Assembly: GCA_050299695.1 (NCBI GenBank)
Contig: JBNKWI010000023.1
Coordinates: 1-41,161 of the forward strand
Source of the DNA: Ovoidimarina sp050299695
Lineage (GTDB): Bacteria; Pseudomonadota; Alphaproteobacteria; Rhodobacterales; Rhodobacteraceae
Direction: 5' to 3'
Length of the DNA stretch: 41,161 nucleotides
The notes below the pieces were generated by a model, which saw nothing but the letters and a program-made list of their open reading frames with translations, was not told the origin of the DNA and made no database searches. The first letter of the stretch is position 1. Each line of letters begins with the position of its first letter. Positions 17,568 through 25,803 of the stretch are shown here, piece by piece. The position numbers and the translations under genes were made by a program.

Positions 17568-17623
17568 AGGATCGCGAACGGGACCGGCCCGGTCAAAGGA
17601 AGTGTTCTAAGAAATAATAAGAG
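17568..17623 (-). promoter_or_regulatory. pqqA promoter with activator box
   Basis: On the minus strand this reads TCTTATTATTTCTTAGAAC (17622-17604), six bases, TTTGAC (17597-17592), and GATCCT as -10 (17573-17568), with a 17-base spacer counted from TTGACC. On the plus strand the box is a direct repeat, TCTAAGA and AATAAGA with starts 10 bases apart, as for OmpR-family proteins. The same arrangement precedes the transporter operon (28008-28062). The response regulator encoded just upstream is the likely binder. Layout observed, binding inferred. Confidence 0.7.
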
Positions 17624-17641
17624 CCCCGTGATTCCAGAGCG

Positions 17642-18316
17642 TTACGCCAGGACGGGCGGGGCGCCGTCGAGCACGAATCCGCGGTTGCGGATGGTCTTGA
17701 TCTCGAAGCCGAAGCTCGCGGCCGGGTCGATCTTGCGGCGCAGGTAGCCGACATAGACATCGACCACGTTCTCGGAGCTGGCCCCCTCGCCCGACCAGAG
17801 CGCCTCGAAGATCCGCGGGCGCGACAGCACCTCGCCCGGATGGGTGGCGAAGAGCTTCAAGAGCGCGAATTCCCGTTGCGTTAGGGTCACATTCCGCCCG
17901 GCGCCCGTGAGCGTCCAGGAGGTGCCGTGGAGCCGCGCGGCGCCGCTTCGGCTCCGGCGTTCCTGCACCTTGAGCCGCGCCACCAGCTCGTCGAGCGAGA
18001 AGGGCTTCACCACGTAATCGTCGGCCCCCGCCTCGAGCCCGAGGGCGCGGTCCTCCACCTCGGTCAGCGCGCTCAGCATCAGGACCGGGATCCGGTGCCC
18101 TTCGGCCCGCATCCGCCGCACGAGGTCGAGCCCGGAATCGGCGCCGATCATCACGTCGACGATGGCTGCCCCAACCGGTTCCCCCGCCAGCGCGGCCAGC
18201 GCCGCCTCGACCCCGTGGACCGCCACGGCGCGGTAGGCGTGCAAGGCCAGGCCGCGCGACAGCGCGGAGGTGATCTCGGGATCGTCGTCGACGATGAGGA
18301 CGCGGGGCTCGGTCAT
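17642..18316 (-). CDS. OmpR-family response regulator
   Basis: Two-component transcription factor of 224 residues. The receiver domain (about 1-118) has the acidic pocket VDDD at 9-12, phospho-acceptor Asp54 (IVDVMIGADSG) and Lys104 (VVKPFS). The C-terminal winged helix (about 125-220) includes LTQREFALLKLFATHPGEVL and VDVYVGYLRRKID, typical of OmpR/PhoB. It lies directly upstream of pqqA in the same direction, with 123 bases between that contain a direct-repeat promoter box. Its likely kinase partner is at 19369-20943, on the same strand but separated by a glycosyltransferase gene. It resembles in type the OmpR-like regulators of methanol dehydrogenase expression in other methylotrophs; the role here is inferred. 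Confidence 0.93.
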   Translation of the reverse strand: MTEPRVLIVDDDPEITSALSRGLALHAYRAVAVHGVEAALAALAGEPVGAAIVDVMIGADSGLDLVRRMRAEGHRIPVLMLSALTEVEDRALGLEAGADDYVVKPFSLDELVARLKVQERRSRSGAARLHGTSWTLTGAGRNVTLTQREFALLKLFATHPGEVLSRPRIFEALWSGEGASSENVVDVYVGYLRRKIDPAASFGFEIKTIRNRGFVLDGAPPVLA

Positions 18317-18490
18317 GGGCGGATGCTAGCGGCGGGCGGCGTGCATGCCCAGCACGACCATGATCCCCGGCGCCCGTATCGAGAACCGCCCAAGAGGGAG
18401 AATCGCGGCACGGGCCGTTCCCCGGCTCCCGATGATCTGACATAAGAGGTCCGTGGTCACGTTTACGCGCCCTGCCCCGGAAAGGATCTC

Positions 18491-19354
18491 ATGAGCCGCG
18501 TCACCCTTGTCACCGTTGCCTACAATTCCTCGGCCGTGCTGCCCGCCTTGCTGGGCTCCGTGCCGGAGGGCGTGGACTGCGTGATCGTGGAGAACGGCTC
18601 GCGCGACAGCACCGAGACCCGTGCGCTGGCCGAGGCCCACGGCGCCAATCTGGTGGTCTCCGAGCACAACATCGGGTTTGGCCCGGGCTGCAACCTGGGT
18701 GCGGCGCAAGCCACAAGCGAGTTCCTTTTCTTCGTGAACCCGGATGCGAGATTGGCCCCAGGCGCGGTGGAGGCGCTTCTGGCCGCCGCCGACGCGCATC
18801 CCGAGGCCTGCGCCTTCAACCCGCGCCTGCGCGACGGCAAGGGCAAGATCGCCTTCAAACGGCGCAGCAAGCTGCTGCCCAGATCCGCCTGGCTGCCGCG
18901 CGAGGCCGCCAACGGCGATTGCGAACTGCCGGTGCTGCAGGGCGCGGCGATTTTCGTGCGGCGCGGGGCCTTCGAGGCCGTGGGCGGTTTCGATCCGAAG
19001 ATCTTTCTCTATCACGAGGATGACGACCTCAGCCTGCGGCTCCGGCGCGACTGCGGCACGCTGCGTCTGGTGACCGGCGCCGAGGTTGCGCATCTGTTCG
19101 GCGAAGCCACCGCACGCTCGCCCCGCACCGCCGCGCTCAAGGCCTGGTACATGGGACAATCGCGGATCTATGCCTGCCGCAAGCACGGGAGGCCGTCTGC
19201 CCTCGGCACCGCCCTCCGGGAGGCGCTCGGGCAGCTTTTGTCGCCCCTGACGCTGCTCTCGGCGCGCAAGCGGGCCAAGCACTGGGCTTACCTGCGTGGT
19301 ATCTGGGCCGCGCGGAGCGCCGATGGCGCCAACCAGCAGCTGCCCTGGCGTTAG
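18491..19354 (+). CDS. Glycosyltransferase family 2
   Basis: Cytoplasmic or membrane-associated sugar transferase of 287 residues with a GT-A fold. It shows LVTVAYNSSAVLPALLGSV at the N-terminus, the nucleotide-sugar acidic motif in FFVNPDARLAPGAVE, and the acceptor-side FLYHEDDDLSLRLRRD. The closest type is rhamnosyl- or similar transferases used for polysaccharide or O-antigen building. It is isolated on the plus strand between two genes of one presumed two-component system, and converges with the kinase gene with only 14 bases between the stops. The substrate is unknown. Confidence 0.9.
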   Translation: MSRVTLVTVAYNSSAVLPALLGSVPEGVDCVIVENGSRDSTETRALAEAHGANLVVSEHNIGFGPGCNLGAAQATSEFLFFVNPDARLAPGAVEALLAAADAHPEACAFNPRLRDGKGKIAFKRRSKLLPRSAWLPREAANGDCELPVLQGAAIFVRRGAFEAVGGFDPKIFLYHEDDDLSLRLRRDCGTLRLVTGAEVAHLFGEATARSPRTAALKAWYMGQSRIYACRKHGRPSALGTALREALGQLLSPLTLLSARKRAKHWAYLRGIWAARSADGANQQLPWR

Positions 19355-19368
19355 CCCGCCCCGGCCCG

Positions 19369-20943
19369 TTAGCCCTCGGCGGCGGGCAGGCGCAGCACGA
19401 CCATGGCCCCCGGCGCCGCGCCGATCCGGTCTCCCTCCGGCACCGGGCTTTGCAACGCGATCGTGCCGCCCTGCGCCTCCATCACCCATTTGGCGAGCGC
19501 GAGCCCGATACCGAACCCTTCCGCCCGGGCGGGGGACGGCCCCTGGGCGAAGCGGTCGAAAACCGTGCCCTGGACGTCCGCCAGAATCCCGGGGCCGTTG
19601 TCGATGACGCGCACCGTGCCCGGCCCGGCGCTGACGGCAACCCGTCCGCCGTCGCGGGCATGTCGGGCGGCGTTGCGCACGAGGCTGGCGATGACCTGCC
19701 GGGTCCAGTTCCGGTCGCCGGTCGCGAAATGTGACCCTGTTTCTGGGAAATCCGCCGTCATTCCGGTGGCCGCGAGATCGGGCGCTGTCTCCTCCGCCAC
19801 AGCGGCCAGGACCTCGGCCAGGTCGAACCGCTCGGAAGCGAGCTGGAGCCTCCCGCTTTCCGAACGCGCGATGCGCAAGAGGTCGTCGATCCGCCGGTTG
19901 AGCCGCGCGGCCCGGCCGCGGATCGTCGCGAAGGCCCGCGCCGGTTCGCCGGCACCCTTCTCGCCCAGCTCGGATTCCGCGAGGATCACCGTGAGCGGCG
20001 TGCGCAGCTCATGGCTGATATCGGCAAAGAACCGGCGCCGGTCCTCGTCGGTCTGGGACAGCCGCGCATTTGCCGCCCGCAACTCCTCGGTGCGGGCGCG
20101 GATCGTCTCGTTGAGCCGCGCCCATTCCCGGTCGACCTCCGCCTTGCGGCCGGCCAAGGCCGCCGCGGCGCGGTTGGTGTCGGCGAAGAGGCGACCGATC
20201 TCGTCACCCTGCGCCTCGGGCAGGCGCACCGCGAAGTCCTCGCGGCCGAGCCGCAGCGCCGCCTCGCGCAAGAGGTCGAGGCGGGGGAACTGCGGACGGA
20301 CGAGCCCCAGGTAGAAGGCCGCGAACAACAGAAACGTCGCGATCGCCAACCCGGAAGCGGCGAAGACAAGCCGGCGTTTCAGCGCGCCGATCCCGGCAAG
20401 GATCGCCTCGCGCGCCCGGATTTCCTCGGCGATCACCTGGTTGAGCGGCTGATCGAAGCCGATTGCGAAACTGTCGATATGGCCCTGCAATCGCTCGCGG
20501 GAGAGCCCCGGCTCGAGGAGCGCCTTGCGGGTTGCGTCGAACGAGGCCTCCATCCGCGCCACGCCCAGGCTCTGGGTGGCGCGGCGGGATTGCTCGTTCA
20601 GACCGAGGCTCTCCGCCTCGCGCACCGCGTCCTCGAGATCGCCGCGGATCCGCGCGAAGGTCTCGGTCAACCCGGCCGAAAGGCTCTGCAGCCGTCCGGC
20701 CCGCGCCTCGGCGTCCAGCCCCGATTGCAGCGCCTCGGTGGCGACGACCATGAAGGTGGAGGCCTGGGTGGAGAGCGCGGCATAGCGGTCGAGCCGGCGT
20801 TCGGCCGCCAACGCGGCGTCGAGCCGGGCGGAAACCGCGCTCAGCGCATAGAGCACAAGCCCCGCCGCCAGAAGCGCCACAAGGCCGATCAGCGCCGCCC
20901 CAATGCCGAGCCGCGCCTTCAACGAAGCGGCAAAGCGCCTCAT
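19369..20943 (-). CDS. Sensor histidine kinase (HAMP, HisKA, HATPase)
   Basis: Membrane sensor kinase of 524 residues. Transmembrane helices at about 13-36 and 192-214 flank a periplasmic helical domain of about 155 residues. A HAMP linker (about 215-265) follows, then the H-box ISHELRTPLT with phosphorylated His311, N-box LVRNAARHA, G1 VIDNGPGI and G2 GFGIGLALAK. The periplasmic domain has no recognised ligand motif. It is on the same strand as the OmpR-family regulator at 17642-18316 and probably its partner, although a plus-strand glycosyltransferase lies between. Convergent stops with that gene leave 14 bases. Confidence 0.93.
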   Translation of the reverse strand: MRRFAASLKARLGIGAALIGLVALLAAGLVLYALSAVSARLDAALAAERRLDRYAALSTQASTFMVVATEALQSGLDAEARAGRLQSLSAGLTETFARIRGDLEDAVREAESLGLNEQSRRATQSLGVARMEASFDATRKALLEPGLSRERLQGHIDSFAIGFDQPLNQVIAEEIRAREAILAGIGALKRRLVFAASGLAIATFLLFAAFYLGLVRPQFPRLDLLREAALRLGREDFAVRLPEAQGDEIGRLFADTNRAAAALAGRKAEVDREWARLNETIRARTEELRAANARLSQTDEDRRRFFADISHELRTPLTVILAESELGEKGAGEPARAFATIRGRAARLNRRIDDLLRIARSESGRLQLASERFDLAEVLAAVAEETAPDLAATGMTADFPETGSHFATGDRNWTRQVIASLVRNAARHARDGGRVAVSAGPGTVRVIDNGPGILADVQGTVFDRFAQGPSPARAEGFGIGLALAKWVMEAQGGTIALQSPVPEGDRIGAAPGAMVVLRLPAAEG

Positions 20944-21123
20944 AGCGGCCCTCTGGCCGTCAAATTTGCATAGTATTTAGGCATTGCGCGCAACAGTGGC
21001 AAAGGTGTCCGTCCGCGCACAGACAAACGGCACGCGACTGCGTACAGTGTCCATCAATAACAAAATGTACAGAAATTAACCATAAGGGGGGATCGAGACT
21101 TAGGTCGTAATTGACAAGGTAAG

Positions 21124-21330
21124 ATGATGATCGAGCTCCTGTTTGTTGCATGTCTCAGCGCTTCCCCGAGCGATTGCGAGGAAAGAAGCCTGCTTTACAC
21201 CGACATGACGCCGATGGCCTGCATGATGGCCGCACAGCCGGAACTGGCGAAATGGGCAGAGACCCATCCGACCTGGACCATCGGCCGGTGGAAATGCCGC
21301 TACGTCAACACCGCCGCGAGCGACGCGTAA
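21124..21330 (+). CDS. Small conserved protein of unknown function
   Basis: A 68-residue protein starting MMIELLFVACLSASPSDCEE, with four Cys in all (residues 10, 18, 33 and 58) and two Trp in its second half (WAETHPTWTIGRWKCR). Proteins of this pattern recur in Rhodobacteraceae as I recall, which together with the codon use and the AAGG upstream supports a real gene. The function is not known. The short hydrophobic start could be a signal segment. It diverges from the histidine kinase gene, 180 bases away, and converges with the ABC-2 permease. Confidence 0.7.
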   Translation: MMIELLFVACLSASPSDCEERSLLYTDMTPMACMMAAQPELAKWAETHPTWTIGRWKCRYVNTAASDA

Positions 21331-21366
21331 TCGCTCTGCCAGTCAGGCGCGCTTCCGCAGGGCGCG

Positions 21367-22164
21367 TCACTCCGGGCGCCGGCGGCGCGTGAGGCCGTAG
21401 GCCGGGTCGTAGCCCACAAGGGCCGCGCCGAAGAACACCGCGAAACTGGCGAGAACCCAGGCCAGCGCGGTACCGTTGAACGTCTCGTAGAGCGAGAACC
21501 GGATCAGTTCGACCGCGTGGGTGAACGGGTTGAGCGCGCAGATGTCGTGCAGGAGATCCGAGCTCTCGGACATCTTCCAGAGCGGATAGAGCGCGCTCGA
21601 GAGGAAGAACATCGGGAAGATCACGAAGTTCATCACTCCCGCGAAATTCTCCAGCTGCCGGATCGTCGACGAGATCAGAAGTCCCAACGCGCCCAGCATC
21701 AGCCCCGTGACCAGAAGCGTGGGCAGGAGCAGGAGATAGCCGATGGCCGGCAAGACGATCCCGAACCCGGCGGCGACCGCGAGGAAGACATAGACCTGCA
21801 GGATCGACACCGCCACGCCCGCGAGCAGTTTCGACAAGAGAAGCCACCAGCGCGGCAAGGGCGAGGTGAGCAGGAGCCGCATCGAGCCCATTTCCTGATC
21901 GTAGACCAAGGACAGCGAGGATTGCATCCCGTTGAAGAGCTGGATCATCCCGCAGAGCCCCGGGACGATATAGACCTCGTAGGTGATGTAGGTCTGGTAG
22001 GGCGGGATGATCGACACGCCCAGCGCCGCGCGGAACCCCGCGGCGAAGACGATCAGCCACACGAGCGGCCGCACCAGCGCGGCGAGAAACCGGCCCCGCT
22101 GGTGGACGAAGCGCAAGGCCTCGCGCCGGACAATGGCGAACAATGCCGCTAGATAGACCCTCAT
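21367..22164 (-). CDS. ABC-2 type permease, PQQ-dehydrogenase-associated
   Basis: Membrane subunit of 265 residues with about six transmembrane segments, from the ABC-2 exporter superfamily. It resembles the PedC/TIGR03861 group found with PQQ-dependent alcohol dehydrogenases. It begins MRVYLAALFAIVRREALRFV and has the conserved mid region IPPYQTYITYEVYIVPGLCG and NGMQSSLSLVYDQEMGSMR. It overlaps the ATPase gene by four bases (ATGA) and ends the eight-gene operon. Transport direction and substrate are not established. Homologues occur in lanthanide-use (lut) clusters, as I recall. Confidence 0.9.
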   Translation of the reverse strand: MRVYLAALFAIVRREALRFVHQRGRFLAALVRPLVWLIVFAAGFRAALGVSIIPPYQTYITYEVYIVPGLCGMIQLFNGMQSSLSLVYDQEMGSMRLLLTSPLPRWWLLLSKLLAGVAVSILQVYVFLAVAAGFGIVLPAIGYLLLLPTLLVTGLMLGALGLLISSTIRQLENFAGVMNFVIFPMFFLSSALYPLWKMSESSDLLHDICALNPFTHAVELIRFSLYETFNGTALAWVLASFAVFFGAALVGYDPAYGLTRRRRPE

Positions 22165-22886
22165 TCCTGCGCCTCCGCCGGGGCGGTCATCTCCATGAAC
22201 ACCTCGGTCAGGTCACGCCCTTGCGTCAGCGCGGCGGCGCCCTCATGGGCCAGCACCCGGCCCTGGTGCAGCACCACCACGTCGTCCCCGGGCGCGATCT
22301 CGTCGACCAGATGGGTGGCCCAGAACACCGTCAGCCCGCCCGCCGCCAGCTCATGAACATGCGACACGATCGCCCGCCGGCTTTTCGTGTCGAGCCCCAC
22401 GGTCGGCTCGTCCAGCAAAAGCACTTCGGGCTGGTGGATCAGCGCGCGCGCGATTTCCATCCGCCGCCGGTGCCCGCCATTGAGGCTCCGCACCTTCTCG
22501 CCCGCCCGCTCCGCCATGCCGAGCCGCGCCAGCGCCTCCTCCGCCCGCCGCCGCGCCTCGCGCCCGGTGACGCCGTGGAGCGCCGCGAAATAGCTCATGT
22601 TCATCGCCACCGACATGTCGAGATCGAGCGTCGGTTGCTGGAACACCACGCCGATCTTCGAGAGCGCCGCCCTCGGTTCCTTCGCGATGTCGTGCCCGGC
22701 CACCACGATCCGGCCCTCCCCGGTGACGAACAGCCGGGTGAGGAGCGAGAACAGCGTCGATTTGCCTGCCCCGTTCGGCCCGAGAAGCGCGGTGAACCGC
22801 CCCGGCTCGAGCGCAAAGCTCACCCCGTCGAGCGCACGCTTGGCCCCGTAGCTGTAGCCGAGGCCGCTGACCTCCAGCGCGCTCAT
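22161..22886 (-). CDS. ABC transporter ATPase, PQQ-dehydrogenase-associated
   Basis: ATP-binding subunit of 241 residues for the ABC-2 permease that follows. Walker A GPNGAGKS is at about 36-43, Walker B LLLDEPTVGLD later on, and an H-loop follows in VFWATHLVDE. The signature is LNGGHRRR rather than LSGGQ, a form I associate with the PQQ-linked ATPase family TIGR03864. The start at 22886 was chosen because MSALEVSGLGYSYGAKRALD opens the ABC domain; the longer upstream frame overlaps the previous gene. It is 40 bases after the importer ATPase gene. Confidence 0.92.
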   Translation of the reverse strand: MSALEVSGLGYSYGAKRALDGVSFALEPGRFTALLGPNGAGKSTLFSLLTRLFVTGEGRIVVAGHDIAKEPRAALSKIGVVFQQPTLDLDMSVAMNMSYFAALHGVTGREARRRAEEALARLGMAERAGEKVRSLNGGHRRRMEIARALIHQPEVLLLDEPTVGLDTKSRRAIVSHVHELAAGGLTVFWATHLVDEIAPGDDVVVLHQGRVLAHEGAAALTQGRDLTEVFMEMTAPAEAQE

Positions 22887-22926
22887 CGGCGGATTCGCCT
22901 GAAACAGGGTCTGTGCATTGCCTCCC

Positions 22927-23529
22927 TCATTCCAAAGACGCCAGGCCGGCGGGCGACCCCGAAAGCTCGAGGAGCCGCGCGCCGAGCCGTTCCGCCTCCT
23001 CCCGCGCATGGGTCACGAAGAGCGTCGCGGGCTGCGTCTCGGCGATCAGCCCGAGCGTGAGATCGAGCATCGCCCTTGCATTGTCGCGGTCAAGGGACAC
23101 GAAGGGCTCGTCCATGACAAGCACCTGCGGCTTCGCGGCGAAGGCGCGGGCGAGCGACAGCCGGCGCTGCTGCCCGAGCGAAAGCTGCCCGGCATAGGCC
23201 TCGGCCCGCTCGGCGATCCCCACCCGCGCCAGCGCTGCATCGGCACCCGCGCGGCCAAGGCCCGGATGGACAATGGTCAGGTTCTCCCGCGCGGTCCGCC
23301 AGGGCAGCAGCACCGGCTCCTGGAACACCATCGCCATCTCGCCATCGACCCGGACCGAACCCCTGAAATCAGGGTCTATTCCGGCGATGATCCTCAGAAG
23401 CGTCGTCTTCCCCGCCCCCGAGGGCCCGAGGATCGCGACACTCTCGCCCCGCGCCACGGCAAAGGACATCGGCCCCAGCACCGGGGTGTCGCCGAAACGC
23501 TTCTCGGCGATCTCGACCGACACGCTCAT
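22927..23529 (-). CDS. ABC importer ATPase (nitrate/taurine type)
   Basis: ATP-binding subunit of 200 residues, short for the SsuB/TauB/NrtD family (usually about 250). Walker A GPSGAGKT is at about 35-42, the Q-loop is in MVFQEPVLLPWRTARENL, the signature is LSLGQQRR, and Walker B is VLVMDEPFVSLD. It overlaps the permease stop by four bases (ATGA). The missing C-terminal extension suggests a lean subtype. The partners are the permease (23526) and binding protein (24280). The substrate is unknown. Confidence 0.92.
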   Translation of the reverse strand: MSVSVEIAEKRFGDTPVLGPMSFAVARGESVAILGPSGAGKTTLLRIIAGIDPDFRGSVRVDGEMAMVFQEPVLLPWRTARENLTIVHPGLGRAGADAALARVGIAERAEAYAGQLSLGQQRRLSLARAFAAKPQVLVMDEPFVSLDRDNARAMLDLTLGLIAETQPATLFVTHAREEAERLGARLLELSGSPAGLASLE

Positions 23530-24272
23530 GCCCGCCACCGGCGCACACGCCGCTCCCAGGGCTGCAAGACCAGCCATTCGACGGCCAGCATCACGAAGAT
23601 GAAGGAGAAGGCATAGACCAGCACCATCCGCACGTCGAAGAGCTGGAAATAGAGGTGGATCTGGAACCCGACCCCGTTCGAGCGGCCGAGGAACTCCACC
23701 ACCAGCACGATCTTCCAGATCACCGCGATCCCAGACCGCGCCGCGCCGGTCACGAAGGGCGCGAGCTGCGGCAGCACCACATGGCGCATCCGCGTGGCCC
23801 AAGGCAGCCGGTAAACCCGCGCCATCGCGTCGAGCTCCGGGTCGAGCGCCCTTGCGCCCTCGCGGATCACCGTGGCGACATTGGGGATCTTGTTCAGCGT
23901 CACGGCGAGGATCGCGGCGGTCTCGTTCAGCCCGATCCAGAGATAGCAGAGCACGATCAGGACCAGCGCCGGCAGGTTCAGGAACACCACCAGCCAGGGG
24001 TCGAGCCAGCGGTCGAGCCCCGGGTTGCGGCCCATCGCCAGCCCCAGCGCGATCCCCACGCCCATCGCCAGCACGAAAGCCCAGGCCACGCGCCAGAGCG
24101 TCCAGGCCAGGTGAAAGGGCAACACGCCCGAGCGCAGCTCGTCCCAGAACGGCGCCGCCAGCGCCCAGGGCGCCGGAAGGATCTCGGGATCGGCGGAAAG
24201 CATCGCCGCCACGACCCAGATCAGCAGGAACCCGGCGAGCGAGGTCGCGGTGACGGCGAGGCGGCCGGTCAT
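23526..24272 (-). CDS. ABC importer permease (nitrate/taurine type)
   Basis: Inner-membrane subunit of 248 residues with about six transmembrane segments. It belongs to the SsuC/TauC/NrtB family. The EAA loop that contacts the ATPase reads ALDPELDAMARVYRLPWATR and continues with MRHVVLPQLAPFV. It begins MTGRLAVTATSLAGFLLIWV. It sits seven bases after the binding-protein gene and overlaps the ATPase gene. The neighbours indicate a three-part importer inside the PQQ-associated operon. Confidence 0.92.
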   Translation of the reverse strand: MTGRLAVTATSLAGFLLIWVVAAMLSADPEILPAPWALAAPFWDELRSGVLPFHLAWTLWRVAWAFVLAMGVGIALGLAMGRNPGLDRWLDPWLVVFLNLPALVLIVLCYLWIGLNETAAILAVTLNKIPNVATVIREGARALDPELDAMARVYRLPWATRMRHVVLPQLAPFVTGAARSGIAVIWKIVLVVEFLGRSNGVGFQIHLYFQLFDVRMVLVYAFSFIFVMLAVEWLVLQPWERRVRRWRA

Positions 24273-24279
24273 CTCCCGG

Positions 24280-25248
24280 TCACTTGGGCTCCATGAAGAG
24301 GCCCGGCGGCAATGTCGTCGCGTCGCCCACGAGGTCTGCCCCGCCCAGATCGGCCATCAGCCGCAGGAACTTGTCGGCCCCCGCCTCGTCCACCGGCGCG
24401 TCGGCCGGGATCCCGGCCAGGTAATCGGCGCGCAGGGCGGCGAACTGGGCGTCACTCTTGGCGTTCATCATCGGCCGCACCGCCTCCCAGGCCGCGTCGC
24501 TCTCCATCATCAGGTCCTTCGAGGCGCGCGAGGCGGCATAGAGCCTGTCGGCGATCCCCGGATGTTCAGCGATGAAGCTCTCCTTCATGTAGTAGCCCAG
24601 AAGCGGCGTTTCCGGGTTCAGCCCCAGGGCCTTCGCTGCCTCGTCCACCGAGATCAGCTCGCGCATCCCGCCGGCCTTCATCTTCGCCATGAAGTGCCAG
24701 AAGTTGATCGCCCCCGCGGTCTCGCCCGACATGCCCGACTTCATGATCAGGGGCGGCGCGCCGAAGACCTGCTCGGTCTCGCCGGCGAGATCCATCCCGT
24801 ATTCCTTCTGCGCATAGGCCCGCAGGATCAGCCAGCTCTTGTCCAGCGGTCCGCCGGCGATGCCGATCTTGCCGCCCTTCAGGTCGGCAAGCGTCTCGGC
24901 GTCGCTGCCCTCGGGCACCACGAGGCCGCCCACCGCCTTGGAATAGGGGATGAACACGTAATCCTTCCCCGCCGCCCGCTGCCGCGCGACCCAGATCCAG
25001 TCAGCCACCGCGATATCGGCCTCGCCGCCCTCGACGGCGATCCGCGTGGCGGCGTTGTCGGCGTATTCCTGGATCACCAGGTCGAACCCGTTCTTCTTGT
25101 CGAACTCGTTCGCCTCGATGGTGGCGAGCTCCCAGTTGACGGTGCCGATCTGCAGCGTCGCCGCCCGGACGGTGGTCATGTCCTCGGCCCGGGCAAGGCC
25201 CAGGCTGCCCGCCAGAACCGCGATTGCAGCCACGAAGATCCTTCGCAT
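24280..25248 (-). CDS. ABC importer periplasmic binding protein (SsuA/NMT1-like)
   Basis: Periplasmic solute-binding protein of 322 residues with a Sec signal peptide (about 1-21, MRRIFVAAIAVLAGSLGLAR then AEDM). The type 2 fold is shown by VRAATLQIGTVNWELATIEA, EGGEADIAVADWIWVARQRA and LADLKGGKIGIAGGPLDKSW. Family members bind sulfonates, nitrate, thiamin precursors or similar anions, and this ligand is unknown. The ATG at 25248 follows GGGAGG; the upstream in-frame ATG lies before this signal. A 100-base gap separates it from the previous gene, the longest in the operon, so an internal promoter is possible. Confidence 0.92.
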   Translation of the reverse strand: MRRIFVAAIAVLAGSLGLARAEDMTTVRAATLQIGTVNWELATIEANEFDKKNGFDLVIQEYADNAATRIAVEGGEADIAVADWIWVARQRAAGKDYVFIPYSKAVGGLVVPEGSDAETLADLKGGKIGIAGGPLDKSWLILRAYAQKEYGMDLAGETEQVFGAPPLIMKSGMSGETAGAINFWHFMAKMKAGGMRELISVDEAAKALGLNPETPLLGYYMKESFIAEHPGIADRLYAASRASKDLMMESDAAWEAVRPMMNAKSDAQFAALRADYLAGIPADAPVDEAGADKFLRLMADLGGADLVGDATTLPPGLFMEPK

Positions 25249-25348
25249 GATTTTCCTCCCAGAATGTGGCCCCTCCTCCGGAGCCGCTTTTTCCCTTGAT
25301 CTACCCCGCACCGGGACCGGCCGCCATCAGACCTTCGTCGTTCGGGCC

Positions 25349-25789
25349 CTACTGGATGTTGAACACGACCCGTTGCGCCTCGCCATGCGTCCCCGGGATC
25401 TGCAGCACGTGGCTGCCCGGCTTGATCGCGATGAACGAGAGCTCGACCGTGCCCTCGTCGTCGAATTCCAGGCTGTCGATCGCCATCGGCCGCACTTCGA
25501 TATCGTCGATGACGATCTCGTTCATCCAGATCGCCCGGAAGAAATCCGGTCCGCTGAGCGCCAGCTCGGCCGACCCGTCGGCGGTGATCTCGAGCGTGTA
25601 GTACGCCCCCGACTGGAGCGTGTAGCTCCCCGCCTCCGACAGGGGCTGCCCCGAGGCCAGGGTCAGCGCGATGGTCTCGCCCCGGTTGCAGGCGGCCAGA
25701 AGCCCGGCAAAACCCAGATTGTCGCACAGGGGCGCCGCCACCCCCGGCCCGGCCAGCATCGCCGCACAGAAACCCAGGTATTTCAGCAT
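25349..25789 (-). CDS. Small exported acidic protein of the transporter operon
   Basis: A 146-residue protein of no recognised family. A signal peptide covers about 1-18 (MLKYLGFCAAMLAGPGVA). The mature part has two Cys near the start (LCDNLGFAGLLAACNRGE) and then alternating hydrophobic segments suggesting an all-beta domain. An acidic stretch, NEIVIDDIEVRPMAIDSLEF followed by DDEGTVE, could hold a metal ion, but no EF-hand or other known metal motif is seen. It lies between the beta-propeller gene and the importer binding protein. A periplasmic accessory role is inferred from position. Confidence 0.8.
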   Translation of the reverse strand: MLKYLGFCAAMLAGPGVAAPLCDNLGFAGLLAACNRGETIALTLASGQPLSEAGSYTLQSGAYYTLEITADGSAELALSGPDFFRAIWMNEIVIDDIEVRPMAIDSLEFDDEGTVELSFIAIKPGSHVLQIPGTHGEAQRVVFNIQ

Positions 25790-25803
25790 TCCGTCCCTCT
25801 CCC

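Noticed and set aside
14292..21087. Shared TTAACCATAAG (21077-21087) and its reverse complement near 14292
   Set aside because: Two copies of an 11-mer in unrelated upstream regions, with no further aligned promoter elements; too weak to call a regulatory site.
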